The translations under genes were made by a program, and so were the position numbers. The notes below the pieces were generated by a model. The model made no database searches, was not told where the DNA came from, and saw nothing but the letters and a program-made list of their open reading frames with translations. This document shows positions 9,601 to 19,343 of a stretch of 30,738 bases of DNA, one piece after another (the first letter of the stretch is position 1; every line of letters starts with the position of its first letter). This DNA comes from Mycoemilia scoparia (taxonomy: Eukaryota; Kickxellomycota; Kickxellomycetes; Kickxellales; Kickxellaceae). Location: positions 1 through 30,738 of the forward strand of contig JANBPU010000194.1 in assembly GCA_027575805.1 (NCBI GenBank), in the 5' to 3' direction.

Positions 9601-12123
9601 ATGCCTGGCCCCAATAATAACAATGACGGTCGCAACAGCAATACTGACGGTGGTGATACCAATGCAAACACGGGGCCAGGGATTGTTGTCAGCTTCGATG
9701 ACTCTGTAGGCCATCCCCAAAGATCGTCCTCCAGTGCAGGCGCTGCTGCTGCTGCTGCTGCTCCTTCTTCAAACGATAATGATGGCGCTGATACTTCTAT
9801 TCGGATAAGTCAAGAGGATGCTGCAAACCCATCTACTGCTACTTTCAGCGAGAATCCTAACTCTCCTCCCTCTCATCGCGACACCTTCAGCTTTAATGAA
9901 ACCAGTCGACTGCTAGGCTCAAGCTACAGTGCAGACATCACTGGCGATAATGAGGATTCTTATTTCCGTGTAAGACCACTTGGAAACATTTCAAACAATC
10001 TGTCCCAGCATTTTCCACATTCCCTTTTCACCCCTGGCGCTGATGGCACAGGTAATAGCAACGGTGGGGCTGGCGGCCAAATCACAAATGGTGATGAATG
10101 GGACACCTGGAAATGGTGGAGAACAAGGATTCGTTACTATGTCCCAATATACGGGTGGCTTCCCAAATATCAAAGTACGAACCTATTTAACGATCTGGTT
10201 GCCGGCTTCACTGTTGCTTGTTTGCTAGTGCCACAAGCCCTTTCCTACGGTTCCCTATCGAATTTGCAGCCCATCAATGGCCTGTACACGGCGCTGATGC
10301 CCGTTCTGGTGTATTCTCTTCTGGGCACTTCGCGACATTTATCGATGGGTCCAGAGGCTCTGATTTCAATGCTGATTGGAACAATCGTCAACGATGAGAT
10401 CAAACATTTATTGATCGGAAATCCTGATCCCACTGATGCCGAAATATTGGCCTATTCATCAAATGTTGCCGGCGTGGTTTGTATACTAGTCGGTGTTTTT
10501 ACTTTGGTGCTGGGTCTGATTCGTTTTGGGTTCCTTGATTCGATGCTCAGCGAGTCTTCATTGCGTGGATTCATCACTGGTGCTGCCATGGTTATCATTG
10601 TCGGCCAGAGTGTTAATATCCTTGGCCTGCATCCAGATATTGATGAGTTGCCTGCCCACTCTTCGCCAATCGATAAAATTCGGTATATGTTTAGAAATAC
10701 TTCGAATATCAATTCGGCTGCTGCAATTGCCGGTTTATGCAGCCTGGCATTCCTTGTTGGCAGTACATTGGCCAAGCGTAAGCTAAAGAAAAAGGCGCCA
10801 TGGGTTCGCAATATTCCTGATATCCTGATCACCGTAGTTGTGGCTACTATCATTTCTACCGTATTTGATCTGGAAAGCCGTGGTGTTGCGGTATTTGGAG
10901 ATGTGGAGGCTTCTTTTCCTACTCCAAAGATACCAACCCTTCCTTCATCGACCAATCCCAAGGATGTCCTAACATCGGCAATGACAATCACCGTCATTGG
11001 TGTTATTGAATCTTTGATTGTTGCCAGAGAATATGCCAGCCGCAATCATTACTCTGTATCTTCAAATAGAGAGCTGGTAGCCGTTGGGGCTTCGAATATA
11101 ATCGGTGCGATATTTAGTGCCTACCCAGCATTCGGTTCTTTGGCGAGAAGCAAACTCAATGACAGAGCAAAGGCAAAATCACAGTTAGCTGGTCTATTTA
11201 CCTTTGTCTTTGTTCTGTTCTCGCTGCTGTTCTTGTTGCCACTACTGTATTACCTTCCCAAGCCGGTTCTGAGCGCAGTTATCATCAACACTGCCATTTC
11301 TTTGCTCACTCGTACACCACGTGAGATTGTATTTTTAGCAAAAATCGGTGCCTGGCACGACTTGTCGCTGCTTACTTTGGTCTTTGTTACTACTATGCTG
11401 GCTTCTGTAGAGTCTGGTATTTTGCTTGCCGTTGCCATTTCGCTTATTGTCGTAATTAAGAAAAGCAATGTGCCCAAAATCAAATTGCTGGGCCATGTGG
11501 CTGGAAAGTATAACGACTTCAGACCCCTTCCTTCAACAAGTAATCGATCAATGAACAATGTTCTTCGAAGGTTTGCTAGCCGCAGTAGCCATGGTGGTGG
11601 AAACACCCCATCCAACAATGATGTTGCTGAGGATGAAGACGAGCAAGTAGAATTGGTTGAAGGCGCGCTTATTGTACGTATAGAAGAGCCATTGTATTTT
11701 GCAAACACTGGTCAGTTGCAAGCAAGACTTCATAGATTGGAATTGTATGGTGATATGCGAGTTCATCCATCAGAGGAAGCTAGAATGGCTCCAATTCGAG
11801 CCGTCATATTCGATGTCACCCGCATGCCTTCGTTGGACGGCAGTGCCATATCTATTATAATCAACATTGTTGCTCAATACCACTCGCGCAACGTACTTGT
11901 GTGTTTTGTCAACCCTTGTCCTCAAGTTGAAGATATGTTTGATTTGTCGGGATTAACCTCAAAGGTTGGATACAACATGTTCTTTGATAAAATCCAAGGG
12001 GCTCTCCAATATTTGAATTCACTTGAAGTCATACCGCCCTTGGTAAGCCGTGGTCCTGATGGATCTTATGAAAGCGATGATGATCGGCTGGGTATTGGAA
12101 TGGTGTTTGAATCTGACATCTAA
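9601..12123 (+). CDS. SulP-family anion (sulfate-type) transporter with STAS domain
   Basis: 840 aa, intronless. The start is the ATG at 9601; a TTG 12 bases earlier extends the frame but is not a credible eukaryotic start. Residues 1-165 are a low-complexity cytosolic N-terminus (Asn/Gly/Ser, an Ala run at 48-54). The SulP transporter domain starts at WLPKY and FNDLVAGFTVACLLVPQALS (about 186-215), with the family motif SYGSLSNLQPINGLYTALMP and about 10-12 hydrophobic spans up to about 630. A C-terminal STAS domain (about 680-815) contains IFDVTRMPSLDGSA, the usual STAS nucleotide-loop/helix region, with a short insertion (RVHPSEEARMAP). Overall layout is closest to the fungal Ypr003c-type branch rather than plasma-membrane Sul1/Sul2, so substrate and membrane are uncertain. 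Members exchange or import sulfate and other anions. Confidence 0.92.
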   Translation: MPGPNNNNDGRNSNTDGGDTNANTGPGIVVSFDDSVGHPQRSSSSAGAAAAAAAPSSNDNDGADTSIRISQEDAANPSTATFSENPNSPPSHRDTFSFNETSRLLGSSYSADITGDNEDSYFRVRPLGNISNNLSQHFPHSLFTPGADGTGNSNGGAGGQITNGDEWDTWKWWRTRIRYYVPIYGWLPKYQSTNLFNDLVAGFTVACLLVPQALSYGSLSNLQPINGLYTALMPVLVYSLLGTSRHLSMGPEALISMLIGTIVNDEIKHLLIGNPDPTDAEILAYSSNVAGVVCILVGVFTLVLGLIRFGFLDSMLSESSLRGFITGAAMVIIVGQSVNILGLHPDIDELPAHSSPIDKIRYMFRNTSNINSAAAIAGLCSLAFLVGSTLAKRKLKKKAPWVRNIPDILITVVVATIISTVFDLESRGVAVFGDVEASFPTPKIPTLPSSTNPKDVLTSAMTITVIGVIESLIVAREYASRNHYSVSSNRELVAVGASNIIGAIFSAYPAFGSLARSKLNDRAKAKSQLAGLFTFVFVLFSLLFLLPLLYYLPKPVLSAVIINTAISLLTRTPREIVFLAKIGAWHDLSLLTLVFVTTMLASVESGILLAVAISLIVVIKKSNVPKIKLLGHVAGKYNDFRPLPSTSNRSMNNVLRRFASRSSHGGGNTPSNNDVAEDEDEQVELVEGALIVRIEEPLYFANTGQLQARLHRLELYGDMRVHPSEEARMAPIRAVIFDVTRMPSLDGSAISIIINIVAQYHSRNVLVCFVNPCPQVEDMFDLSGLTSKVGYNMFFDKIQGALQYLNSLEVIPPLVSRGPDGSYESDDDRLGIGMVFESDI

Positions 12124-12361
12124 GAACAAAGGCATTTGATAAGATTAAATATCAGTCTGATGATTTTTGGTTTGAATTTGTTAGTACCTTGTTTTAAAAA
12201 AAGAAAATGCTTTTATTTGGCAAGATTTCACTAGTGATTGAATCTAAGGTAGGCAGGTGATGGGTCCACAGATTTTGGTCCACTCACAAGCCAATTTGTA
12301 TGTAGTTCCTAGGAGAGGGGGGAGGCGCTTTTTCTTAAGGTCTTGTGAAATCTGAGTATAT

Positions 12362-12474
12362 GAGTATTTATTTTTGAAGGGTGAAAGTTTATTAGTAAAA
12401 CTGGACATCCATTTGGCTGTGGTTTCCCCTATAATCTTTGGTCACCAAAATTTACCCTTCAAAAATTATGATCC
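12362..12474 (+). mobile_element. MITE-like inverted-repeat element, copy A
   Basis: 113 bp with inverted ends. The left arm includes ATTTTTGAAGGGTGAAAG and the right arm TTTACCCTTCAAAAATTATG. It is flanked on both sides by ATAT (12358-12361 and 12475-12478), a candidate 4-bp target duplication. The interior contains CATTTGGCTGTGG and CCTATAATC...GGTCACC, shared with copy D at equal length with about 15 substitutions and no gaps by hand alignment. It has no coding capacity. It sits about 240 bp after the SulP stop. Confidence 0.7.
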
Positions 12475-12827
12475 ATATTATCAAATTCCAAAAACCACAA
12501 CCATCTTTTAAATCAACAAAATCTTTTTCTACTTATTTAGACTTACCTCCCCCCAAAAAAAACAGGAATATAAAAATTGTAAATTTATAAACATTCAAAT
12601 CAAAAGAAATAATTGACAATAGGCCTAAAAAACATTTTTAGTAAATAAATAACTTACAAACTTTGAAGCCAAAAAAAACAAAAAAAATTGTTTCAATTCT
12701 TGAAAAACTCTTTGAATAATTCCACATACACACATATATATATAAACCCCACATTTTCTCTATCCTTTCATTCAATAACATCTTGGAATCCACTTACTCC
12801 TCCACATACGCCCTTTTCTACCCATTG

Positions 12828-12900
12828 CCCTCCTTCTCCTTCTCCTCCTCCTTCTCCTCCTCCTCCTTCTCCTCCTCCTCCTTCTCCTCTTCCTTCTCCT
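12828..12900 (+). promoter_or_regulatory. 73-nt pure pyrimidine tract ending 4 nt before a start codon
   Basis: Uninterrupted C/T sequence built from CTCCTT and CTCCTCCT units, ending just before GACC-ATGG at 12905. It is near mirror-symmetric in places, so it could form triplex DNA as well as lie in the mRNA leader. Its translation as Pro/Ser is a frame artefact with no ATG. Confidence 0.7.
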
Positions 12901-12904
12901 GACC

Positions 12905-13330
12905 ATGGATGCCTACACTCATATACAACCACTCATGAAAGAATATCAGAGTAAAAGCATCATTGCCTCTACCATCATTATTTGCTCACTTATTCTTATC
13001 ACTGTGTTTTTTTTTATTGGAATATGTGCTCAAACGCTAACAGACTACAAACTTATCAAACTAATTGGTCTGCCTCTTCTGCTTATCTTCTATATTTTCC
13101 AATTCTGGATGATAATGTACTGTGTAGCAATTGATAATACCCTGGGCCCAACTCATGGAACATATACTAGGCAATTGAATAACAAGCCTATCAGCATTGG
13201 AACTTACAACCCCATTCTATGGTTCAGACACATTATCTATTATCAGCTTATAGATATTGCTTGTGCATTGTTTGCTGTTAAACTCATCTATCTAGAAGTA
13301 AATGAAATTTTTAGGAAAAGTTTAGAGTGA
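12905..13330 (+). CDS. Small multi-pass membrane protein, unknown function
   Basis: 141 aa, intronless, with the start in a strong context (GACCATGG). Hydropathy by eye gives two clear membrane spans at about 18-42 and 49-76, and a third likely span at about 104-130 containing LWFRHIIYYQLIDIACALFAVKLIYL. The loop at 77-103 (DNTLGPTHGTYTRQLNNKPI) is polar. There is no signal-peptide cleavage site and no motif I recognise. It lies between two copies of the local inverted-repeat element and is preceded by a 73-nt pyrimidine tract. Coding is supported by the Kozak-like start, the ATG-free leader and regular helix-length hydrophobic blocks. A homology search is the only way to assign a role. Confidence 0.6.
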   Translation: MDAYTHIQPLMKEYQSKSIIASTIIICSLILITVFFFIGICAQTLTDYKLIKLIGLPLLLIFYIFQFWMIMYCVAIDNTLGPTHGTYTRQLNNKPISIGTYNPILWFRHIIYYQLIDIACALFAVKLIYLEVNEIFRKSLE

Positions 13331-13672
13331 GGTGGAAACAGAGAATCAAAAAGGTAAAAAGAAAGAATAAGTGTGGATTTGTAAAAGTATGATGGGTATG
13401 GATGGGGTAGTAAAAGTTCTTGGAATGATATTCCTTTACCACCACCCCCATCATATTGATGGTATGAGAAAAAGATTAGAATGTTTTTATTTTTAATTTT
13501 TTTTCTTTACAACATCTAATAAACCCAATTCCAAAGTAAAAATTATATGCCATTTTTAAGGGGTGACCATTTGGCTGTTATCGCTCTAATCATCATTAAC
13601 ATGAAAAAGGTATCCTTCAAACATTTTGATCCATATATTAAAATTTATTCATAAGAATAACAAATATAAAAA
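13331..13672. other. Convergent 3' intergenic region
   Basis: 342 bp between the membrane-protein stop and the F-box protein stop. Contains inverted-repeat copy B and T/A-rich 3' flank; nothing else seen. Confidence 0.6.
13552..13632 (+). repeat. Degenerate inverted-repeat element, copy B
   Basis: About 81 bp. Left arm ATTTTTAAGGGGTGA and right arm TATCCTTCAAACATTTTGATCC are decayed versions of the family arms. The core CATTTGGCTGTTATCGCTC matches the other copies. It lies between the 3' ends of two convergent genes (stops at 13330 and 13673). The outer left end cannot be fixed. Confidence 0.5.
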
Positions 13673-15916
13673 CTAGCCCCATGAAAGTTCCTCTTCATGG
13701 ACCTGATTATCAATTGTCTCCATGTCATAATAGTCGTACATTTCCCTTGGAAGCTCTGCTTTAAGCTGATGTTTAAGTGTTGAGTCTTGTCTAAACCGTT
13801 GCTTCAAATACTCGGCCATGGAGAATTCTTTGGTTTTGTGAATACAACTAAAGGGGTAAAACAAGCCATTATATTGGACCTCAACCGATTTCAATTGTGG
13901 AAAAAGGTGTAAAAATCTTATAATCCAGGAATTCAGTTTGGGTGATGGAAATAAGTCTAGGAAAATATTTTTAATTGTTGGTATGGAAAATGATGGTGGT
14001 TGTGGTGGGTTATTTTCATCTTGAGGCACATCCATCTTTGAGATACTTAATGATTCAATACTGAAAAGATGGCATATGCAAAGAAGGCAATGAATTGATG
14101 ATTGGTATTCATAAAGATTACGGCAGGCAAAACGTTTGATTTGTGTATTTGATTTTTGGTTTTGAACTCCCATGTATTTTTGCGGATCTTCGTAACATGG
14201 ATACTCTTCACTAAACCTATCGATCTTTAAATATTCAATGACTGTGAAGATCTTGAGAAACTCTGATATGTTGGCTGCCGATTTGAATCCTTTGAAGGTG
14301 CCGATACCAAGTTCTTTTAATTTTGGAAATACTATATCACGGATCCTTGTATTGTTGATTTTTTCATATTCAATCGACCCGATTTCTATGTAAATTAGTT
14401 GGTCATAGACGGCGAGTTGGTACATCTCACTAATCTTTAACGAAACTTGTGGTAAGCATATCTCTCTAAGAAATTTTGATTGAGTTCCTGACAGCATAAG
14501 GTCATTGATCCCTATATAGTAAAAGCCGTGGTAGCTATTAAGTGCCATTAACGATGGAAAGAGTGGCATGATCTTGGTTAAATTGTTGGAAAGGCTTTTA
14601 GAGTTTTTGATACTGAGCTGTTTTATATATTGAAATTTCGTTCCTCTCGATAGTATCAGCGGTAGGTTGGCAGTATCCAATTCCCTTATTTCTATGGATG
14701 ACAGCATTGTACAGCTATTGAACCAAATGAAATCAAAAAGATTCAGAATAGTATTTGGTAATGTGAGCTTTTTAAGATTTTGAAGGTGATTTTGGTTGAT
14801 TGGGTCTGGTATGTCGTTTAAACTACTGTGGTTCATTTGGTGGCTTTGAGTATAGCTTTGGTCAAATATGGATTCAATCAGGAATTTGGAGTCAAATTGA
14901 ACTCGACTTTCCACATGGAGGTCTTCTATTATATCACTTAATCCAGCTACTAAAATAAACAATGCTTCAAGAGATTGGGCAAGATTGACTCCATCATCGA
15001 ATTCCACATACAATATTTTACACTTGTGACATTTTTTGGCAATCCAAAGAGCTTGGGGGCAATCTGGGTTTGTTAGGAGTATAGAATCTCTATCCTTCAA
15101 CATTCTTTGTAGATATTTACTGATAAGTCCTGGGCTAGTCATTGCTCTGTTGAAAAACGGATGGGCTATGCGATTAGAATGGTAATCTTTGAAGTATTGC
15201 AGCTTGGGGAAATTTCTCGGAGTCCTTAATATTGTTCCTAATTTGTTAAATTGCGGGTGTACGTTTGTCCGTATACGCTCAAGGTTTGAGGGAGAAACCA
15301 ATTCTGTAGAAAATTCGTTGCACGAAGCTAGAGACATATGGTTAAGGCGACACGTCAAGTCTTTAAGATTACTAAAGTGATCCAGAATAAGCATAAAGCT
15401 TCTGAAACTCAGACTTAGGTCCAACCTTAATTCTCTGAGCGAGGGAGCAATTACATACTTGAATATCAATGTAATTATCAAACTGGAAATATCCCAGAAA
15501 TCAATATATGCATCATTGTTAAGTTCTAGGCAGTGTATATGTGGATTATTTTTTGTCAAAACCGCTAGCTCCTCGTATTGGCAGAATCCAGACATTATTC
15601 TGATTGATTTTAGTTTTGGAAAAAAGAGATGTTTGACTTCTGAAGTGATGAATGTTGTGTGGTCTAAAACGAGGCACTTTACATGGTTGTACCCCTGATT
15701 AATGAACTTTTCAAAGATCTCGCTTTCCAAGATATAGTAAGATGGATTGAATTGGTCCCATTCAGATGCATTTAGCGCTCTTCCGATGCTATCATCATAT
15801 TTGGTAAGAAGTTTTATTTGTGTACGTGTGGCTGATAGATGAAGATATGAGGCAATTTTGTATTTGACCTCAGGAGGAAGAGATAATAGCACAGGCCTAT
15901 TTTTGTACTTTGTCAT
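13673..15916 (-). CDS. F-box/LRR-like protein 1
   Basis: 747 aa, intronless. The N-terminus (about residues 8-50) carries an F-box-like helix set, LLSLPPEVKYKIASYLHLSA, with the LPPE opening typical of F-boxes. The rest is built of irregular repeats with LKSIRI, LRELRLDLS, LKDLTCRL, LKKLTLPN, LKSVEVQ type segments, as in diverged leucine-rich repeats. F-box proteins link Skp1-Cullin E3 ligases to substrates through the repeat domain; the substrate cannot be guessed. The start is an ATG with an A-rich upstream context. It is flanked on both sides by inverted-repeat elements (B and C). A second such gene lies at 26326-27813, so the family is probably expanded in this genome. Confidence 0.75.
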   Translation of the reverse strand: MTKYKNRPVLLSLPPEVKYKIASYLHLSATRTQIKLLTKYDDSIGRALNASEWDQFNPSYYILESEIFEKFINQGYNHVKCLVLDHTTFITSEVKHLFFPKLKSIRIMSGFCQYEELAVLTKNNPHIHCLELNNDAYIDFWDISSLIITLIFKYVIAPSLRELRLDLSLSFRSFMLILDHFSNLKDLTCRLNHMSLASCNEFSTELVSPSNLERIRTNVHPQFNKLGTILRTPRNFPKLQYFKDYHSNRIAHPFFNRAMTSPGLISKYLQRMLKDRDSILLTNPDCPQALWIAKKCHKCKILYVEFDDGVNLAQSLEALFILVAGLSDIIEDLHVESRVQFDSKFLIESIFDQSYTQSHQMNHSSLNDIPDPINQNHLQNLKKLTLPNTILNLFDFIWFNSCTMLSSIEIRELDTANLPLILSRGTKFQYIKQLSIKNSKSLSNNLTKIMPLFPSLMALNSYHGFYYIGINDLMLSGTQSKFLREICLPQVSLKISEMYQLAVYDQLIYIEIGSIEYEKINNTRIRDIVFPKLKELGIGTFKGFKSAANISEFLKIFTVIEYLKIDRFSEEYPCYEDPQKYMGVQNQKSNTQIKRFACRNLYEYQSSIHCLLCICHLFSIESLSISKMDVPQDENNPPQPPSFSIPTIKNIFLDLFPSPKLNSWIIRFLHLFPQLKSVEVQYNGLFYPFSCIHKTKEFSMAEYLKQRFRQDSTLKHQLKAELPREMYDYYDMETIDNQVHEEELSWG

Positions 15917-16454
15917 ATTGAAAAAAAAATAAAGGGAATCTTTTAAGGGAAAGAAAGTAGAGATGGAGTGAAAGCCATAAATTATAGTATGTTGAGAGCT
16001 TTGAGATTAGTCAAGGTATCTGTCTGTCTGATGCAAACGGACAAATCACACTTGGATTCAGACATGTTGCCTCGTAGCATGCAAATAAATGCATATTTTT
16101 AATAAACTTTGGTTAGTTTTCATCTAAATGACTACTCATGATGACACAATAAAACAATGCTCAATGAACAATAGCTCAAGAAAAATCTCCCATGGAAGTT
16201 TTAAATCACTCGCACATTGTCTCCCACTTGGTCAGGATTTAGGGTTTAAAATGATGTATTTTTGGTTGTTAAAATAAGATTTTTGAATTGAAATGATGCT
16301 GGTGTGTGAAATGGAATAACAAAGGGATTTTAAAAACTACGAAAAATGATAACTAAATGGATCATAACTTTTGAAGGGTGAATGGTTATAGGAGCAACCA
16401 CCACAGCCAAATGAGTGACTCTATAGCCCTTCAAAAATAACTACCCCGCCATAG
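15917..16454. other. Intergenic between F-box gene 1 and AMP deaminase
   Basis: Promoter side of the F-box gene and 3' flank of the AMP deaminase gene. Contains inverted-repeat copy C next to the deaminase stop; no other gene or RNA seen. Confidence 0.6.
16358..16446 (-). mobile_element. MITE-like inverted-repeat element, copy C, adjoining the AMP deaminase stop codon
   Basis: About 89 bp. Plus-strand ends are GGATCATAACTTTTGAAGGG and CCCTTCAAAAATAACTACCC. Reverse-complemented, the core reads CATTTGGCTGTGGTGGTTGC, matching the other copies, so it is inserted in the opposite orientation. Only 8 bp separate it from the AMP deaminase TAA (16455-16457), so it is almost certainly part of that gene's 3' UTR or terminator. 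No target duplication is visible. Confidence 0.65.
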
Positions 16455-19343
16455 TTAGTGACAAGAATTTTCATTAATCTTAGCCAACTCCCTGACAATT
16501 CCCTGCTCCTGAGCCAAGGTAGCATTGCGATATCTAATACGGCTTAAAGGAACATTGGTCTTGTGCATTTCAGTTCTTCTAGTCTTGAGATAATCTCTTC
16601 CAACCCAGTGCTTCTTGAGCTCTGCTTCAAATCCACTCTGACGAATAGAATTGTATGCTAACTCACACATGTCGGCACCAGACAATTTCCAGATATTGGC
16701 AGCGACAGAGTATTCTTCGATCAATGGTTCTTTGGTGAAATGGAATTGAAGTGGGTCATCTGTTGATAGAGAGACGTTGAGACCACGATGCAAGTAGGTT
16801 TGGAATGGGTTACGCTCATAGGCCAAGAAGAGGGAGTTGTTGGAAAGTGGCGACATGGCTAGGCCTATTTGTTTCAAATAGTACAGGTATTGGAGAGCTG
16901 GCACCTTGCGTAGTAGAATGCCGTGCGAAATGGACTGGGATGAAAGGAATGCAGCGCCAAGATGCTCGGTGTCTCCGGCTTCTCCGGCGTGGGGACGGAA
17001 TACTAGAGTGTTGAAACCACGCTGAGCTCTCCACTGGTTGAGTGCGCAGAGGTTTGCCAATGTAAAGTAGCAGTAGTAGGTGTATGGTGGGTTGTCCATT
17101 GAGTTCCAGTGGCGAGGAAGCGGGTATTTGCGATGGAATCTCCTCTCGGGCTTGGATTCGTCATCTACACTGTCAAAACCTACCACGCGCTGCAAGAAGA
17201 TGTGGAGCTTGGGGTGGCTTGATGGATCCTTGGTAACCTCGAATAGTGGCCCGTAGATGTTGCGAATGATGTCCTCAAAGTTCTCGATCTGGCCTGCGCT
17301 CTTATAAACATTGTAGAGGCGAGGTGTTTGGATTAGCCAACGAACGTTATTGGAGATCAGCTTGTTGTCAACCACCCATGCAGCAAGATTGTCCCACTCA
17401 TCGGCTGAGCGGCCATAGATGGATACGCGGTACTCAGCCATCTGATACTTGCTTGCTTCAAGATCATTGATGACTTCCTTGATGAGTTGTGCAAAATATT
17501 CACCACCAATGTAGTTGTCGGTCTTGAGGAAGATGGTACGAAGACGGGATTCGCCAATGGGGTTGTATTTGAGGTTGAACTTGTCGAATCTGTGGAATGA
17601 GTCTTTGTGGGCGTGCATGTCCAACATATCAATGCTCAAGTCATAGGCAGTGAGCTTGAGTGACTCGAACACCTCCTCCAGTGTCAGCTCCTTGCCATCG
17701 CGAATAATGACTACACGTTTGGGCTCGTTCTTTAGTTTGTACTTGATGAAGCGAAGCAAGTGCTTTTGGTTCATACATGCGGCCAAGTGAACGTGAGTAT
17801 CGACCTTACGTACATTGTAAAAGTCGCGGTGGGGTACCATCTTTGACTGCTGCATTTCCTCGCGCTCGTTGAGCAAATAGTACAGCTGCCATCTGGCCTC
17901 AAGGTAACGCAAGCGACGGAATGCAAAGGTCTTCGTTGGACCATAAGATATAGTTTCGAGAATGAAGTTGAGATCCTTGTAGAATTCCTTGATAGAAGGC
18001 ACCTTGGAGAACTTTTTGTTCTTGCCAAGGTCGGTCCCATTGGCATAGACACTGAAGACGCCGGACTCATCCATAGCATAAACAAAGTCGGATGCTTTGG
18101 GAATCTCGCACTCATTGATATTGAATTCATGTCTTGTCTCTTTTGATCGTTCCTTAAAGTTCTTCCAAGCTGGGTCTGGAGGAGGAGGGTATATTTTCCA
18201 GTCGGGGTGGTTCTTGGGGTTGTCCTCTTCGTTTTGAAGACTCAAGCTCATGTACTTGTCGCGCATATCGAGGATCTTTTGTAGGCTGGCGCATGTCTCT
18301 GCCATATCAGGAGTAATAAGCCCAACATCCGGAAGCATGGTTTGATTATCCTGTTCGGAGGGAGGGAGTGGACTTGCAGCAAGAGGTCTCTTTTCTGTGG
18401 AACTCCCAACTGCAGCTGAAGCATCAGCAGTACCTGCATCATCACCCGCACCGGAAACAGATGCGAAACTGTGAGAGAGATAAATGCGACGCATCATTTC
18501 ACGAATTTCTTGTTCCACCATAGTGTTTTCTCCAAGAGGATCGTCCAGCTCAGCATCATCCTCGTTCTTTTGGTGCTCCTCTAGAGCAGACTGGAGGTAT
18601 GAGTATGGAGCGCCAATAGACTCTAATTTGTGAGGAGTATGGTGAGCCGAAGCGACACGAGGGACGGATTTAGGGCTGTTGTTCTGAGAAGACGGCTTGG
18701 AGCTGGCGATGGCCTTGAGGATGTGAGGAGCCACGGGACCAAAGGCCTCGCTCAAGTCTTCGGCGGTTTGGTGGTTTCCAAGACCAGATAGGCGAGAAGT
18801 GATGATGGAGATTGGCTCATTTTGAACCGAAGATGAGGAGGCTATGTTATTGAGATCGGACTGAGACGAAGAGGATGCTGGGAAGGTAGACGAAGAAGTA
18901 TCGTGAGGAGACAAACCTGCATCATTGTTGCTATTGTTAGCATCTGCAGTAGCAACACTGATACCATCCTTGGCCATGAGGAGCCGATTGGTCAGGTTGT
19001 GACTTTCTTCGTACTGGAGCTGTCTTTGGGCCCGATAATTCATCTTTGGGTCGCTGTGAGGTAGAGAACCAGATTCTTCTTCCTCAGTGCTGATCGGAGT
19101 TGCACTGCCTGACTGTGAGGAGCTCGTGCTTTGAGCTGCAGGGTCCTCACTGCCTCTGCCAAGACCAACCGAATCGACCACATCACCGGTGTGAGCCGAG
19201 GAGTGCTGGGCCTTGGCATCGCTGACAGAAGCACCGATACCACTGCCCGCTTTGAGAGACGAAGAAGTCACAGTTGCATCATGGGGTTGCTGCTGCTGCT
19301 GTTTAACAGACGATTCTTTACTACTGTTGGTATTCTGAGTCAT
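16455..19343 (-). CDS. AMD1: AMP deaminase
   Basis: 962 aa, intronless, full length. It converts AMP to IMP and ammonia in the purine nucleotide cycle, in the cytosol. Residues 1-340 are mainly low-complexity Ser/Thr/Gln/Asn, typical of the variable N-terminal region. The catalytic domain covers about 450-945. Zinc and substrate motifs are present in order: [20 protein letters not shown] (H517, H519), RPHAGEAG (H785, E788), SQSISHGI (H807) and the signature [16 protein letters not shown] (D862, D863). No key residue is missing. The start is the first ATG of the frame, with no ATG in the ~70 nt before it. The gene is more GC-rich than its surroundings, suggesting good expression. Its 3' end abuts an inverted-repeat element. 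Confidence 0.97.
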   Translation of the reverse strand: MTQNTNSSKESSVKQQQQQPHDATVTSSSLKAGSGIGASVSDAKAQHSSAHTGDVVDSVGLGRGSEDPAAQSTSSSQSGSATPISTEEEESGSLPHSDPKMNYRAQRQLQYEESHNLTNRLLMAKDGISVATADANNSNNDAGLSPHDTSSSTFPASSSSQSDLNNIASSSSVQNEPISIITSRLSGLGNHQTAEDLSEAFGPVAPHILKAIASSKPSSQNNSPKSVPRVASAHHTPHKLESIGAPYSYLQSALEEHQKNEDDAELDDPLGENTMVEQEIREMMRRIYLSHSFASVSGAGDDAGTADASAAVGSSTEKRPLAASPLPPSEQDNQTMLPDVGLITPDMAETCASLQKILDMRDKYMSLSLQNEEDNPKNHPDWKIYPPPPDPAWKNFKERSKETRHEFNINECEIPKASDFVYAMDESGVFSVYANGTDLGKNKKFSKVPSIKEFYKDLNFILETISYGPTKTFAFRRLRYLEARWQLYYLLNEREEMQQSKMVPHRDFYNVRKVDTHVHLAACMNQKHLLRFIKYKLKNEPKRVVIIRDGKELTLEEVFESLKLTAYDLSIDMLDMHAHKDSFHRFDKFNLKYNPIGESRLRTIFLKTDNYIGGEYFAQLIKEVINDLEASKYQMAEYRVSIYGRSADEWDNLAAWVVDNKLISNNVRWLIQTPRLYNVYKSAGQIENFEDIIRNIYGPLFEVTKDPSSHPKLHIFLQRVVGFDSVDDESKPERRFHRKYPLPRHWNSMDNPPYTYYCYFTLANLCALNQWRAQRGFNTLVFRPHAGEAGDTEHLGAAFLSSQSISHGILLRKVPALQYLYYLKQIGLAMSPLSNNSLFLAYERNPFQTYLHRGLNVSLSTDDPLQFHFTKEPLIEEYSVAANIWKLSGADMCELAYNSIRQSGFEAELKKHWVGRDYLKTRRTEMHKTNVPLSRIRYRNATLAQEQGIVRELAKINENSCH

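Larger units (their letters stand above)
12124..12904. other. Intergenic with inverted-repeat element and pyrimidine-rich leader
   Basis: Holds the 3' flank of the transporter, inverted-repeat element A (12362-12474) and then 434 nt without any ATG (12471-12904) leading to the next start. An AT-rich TATA-like stretch (CATATATATATAAA) lies near 12733-12746. Confidence 0.6.

Noticed and set aside
12688..12954. Pro/Ser-rich frame overlapping the small membrane protein
   Set aside because: It opens with TTG and is simply the pyrimidine tract read as Pro and Ser.
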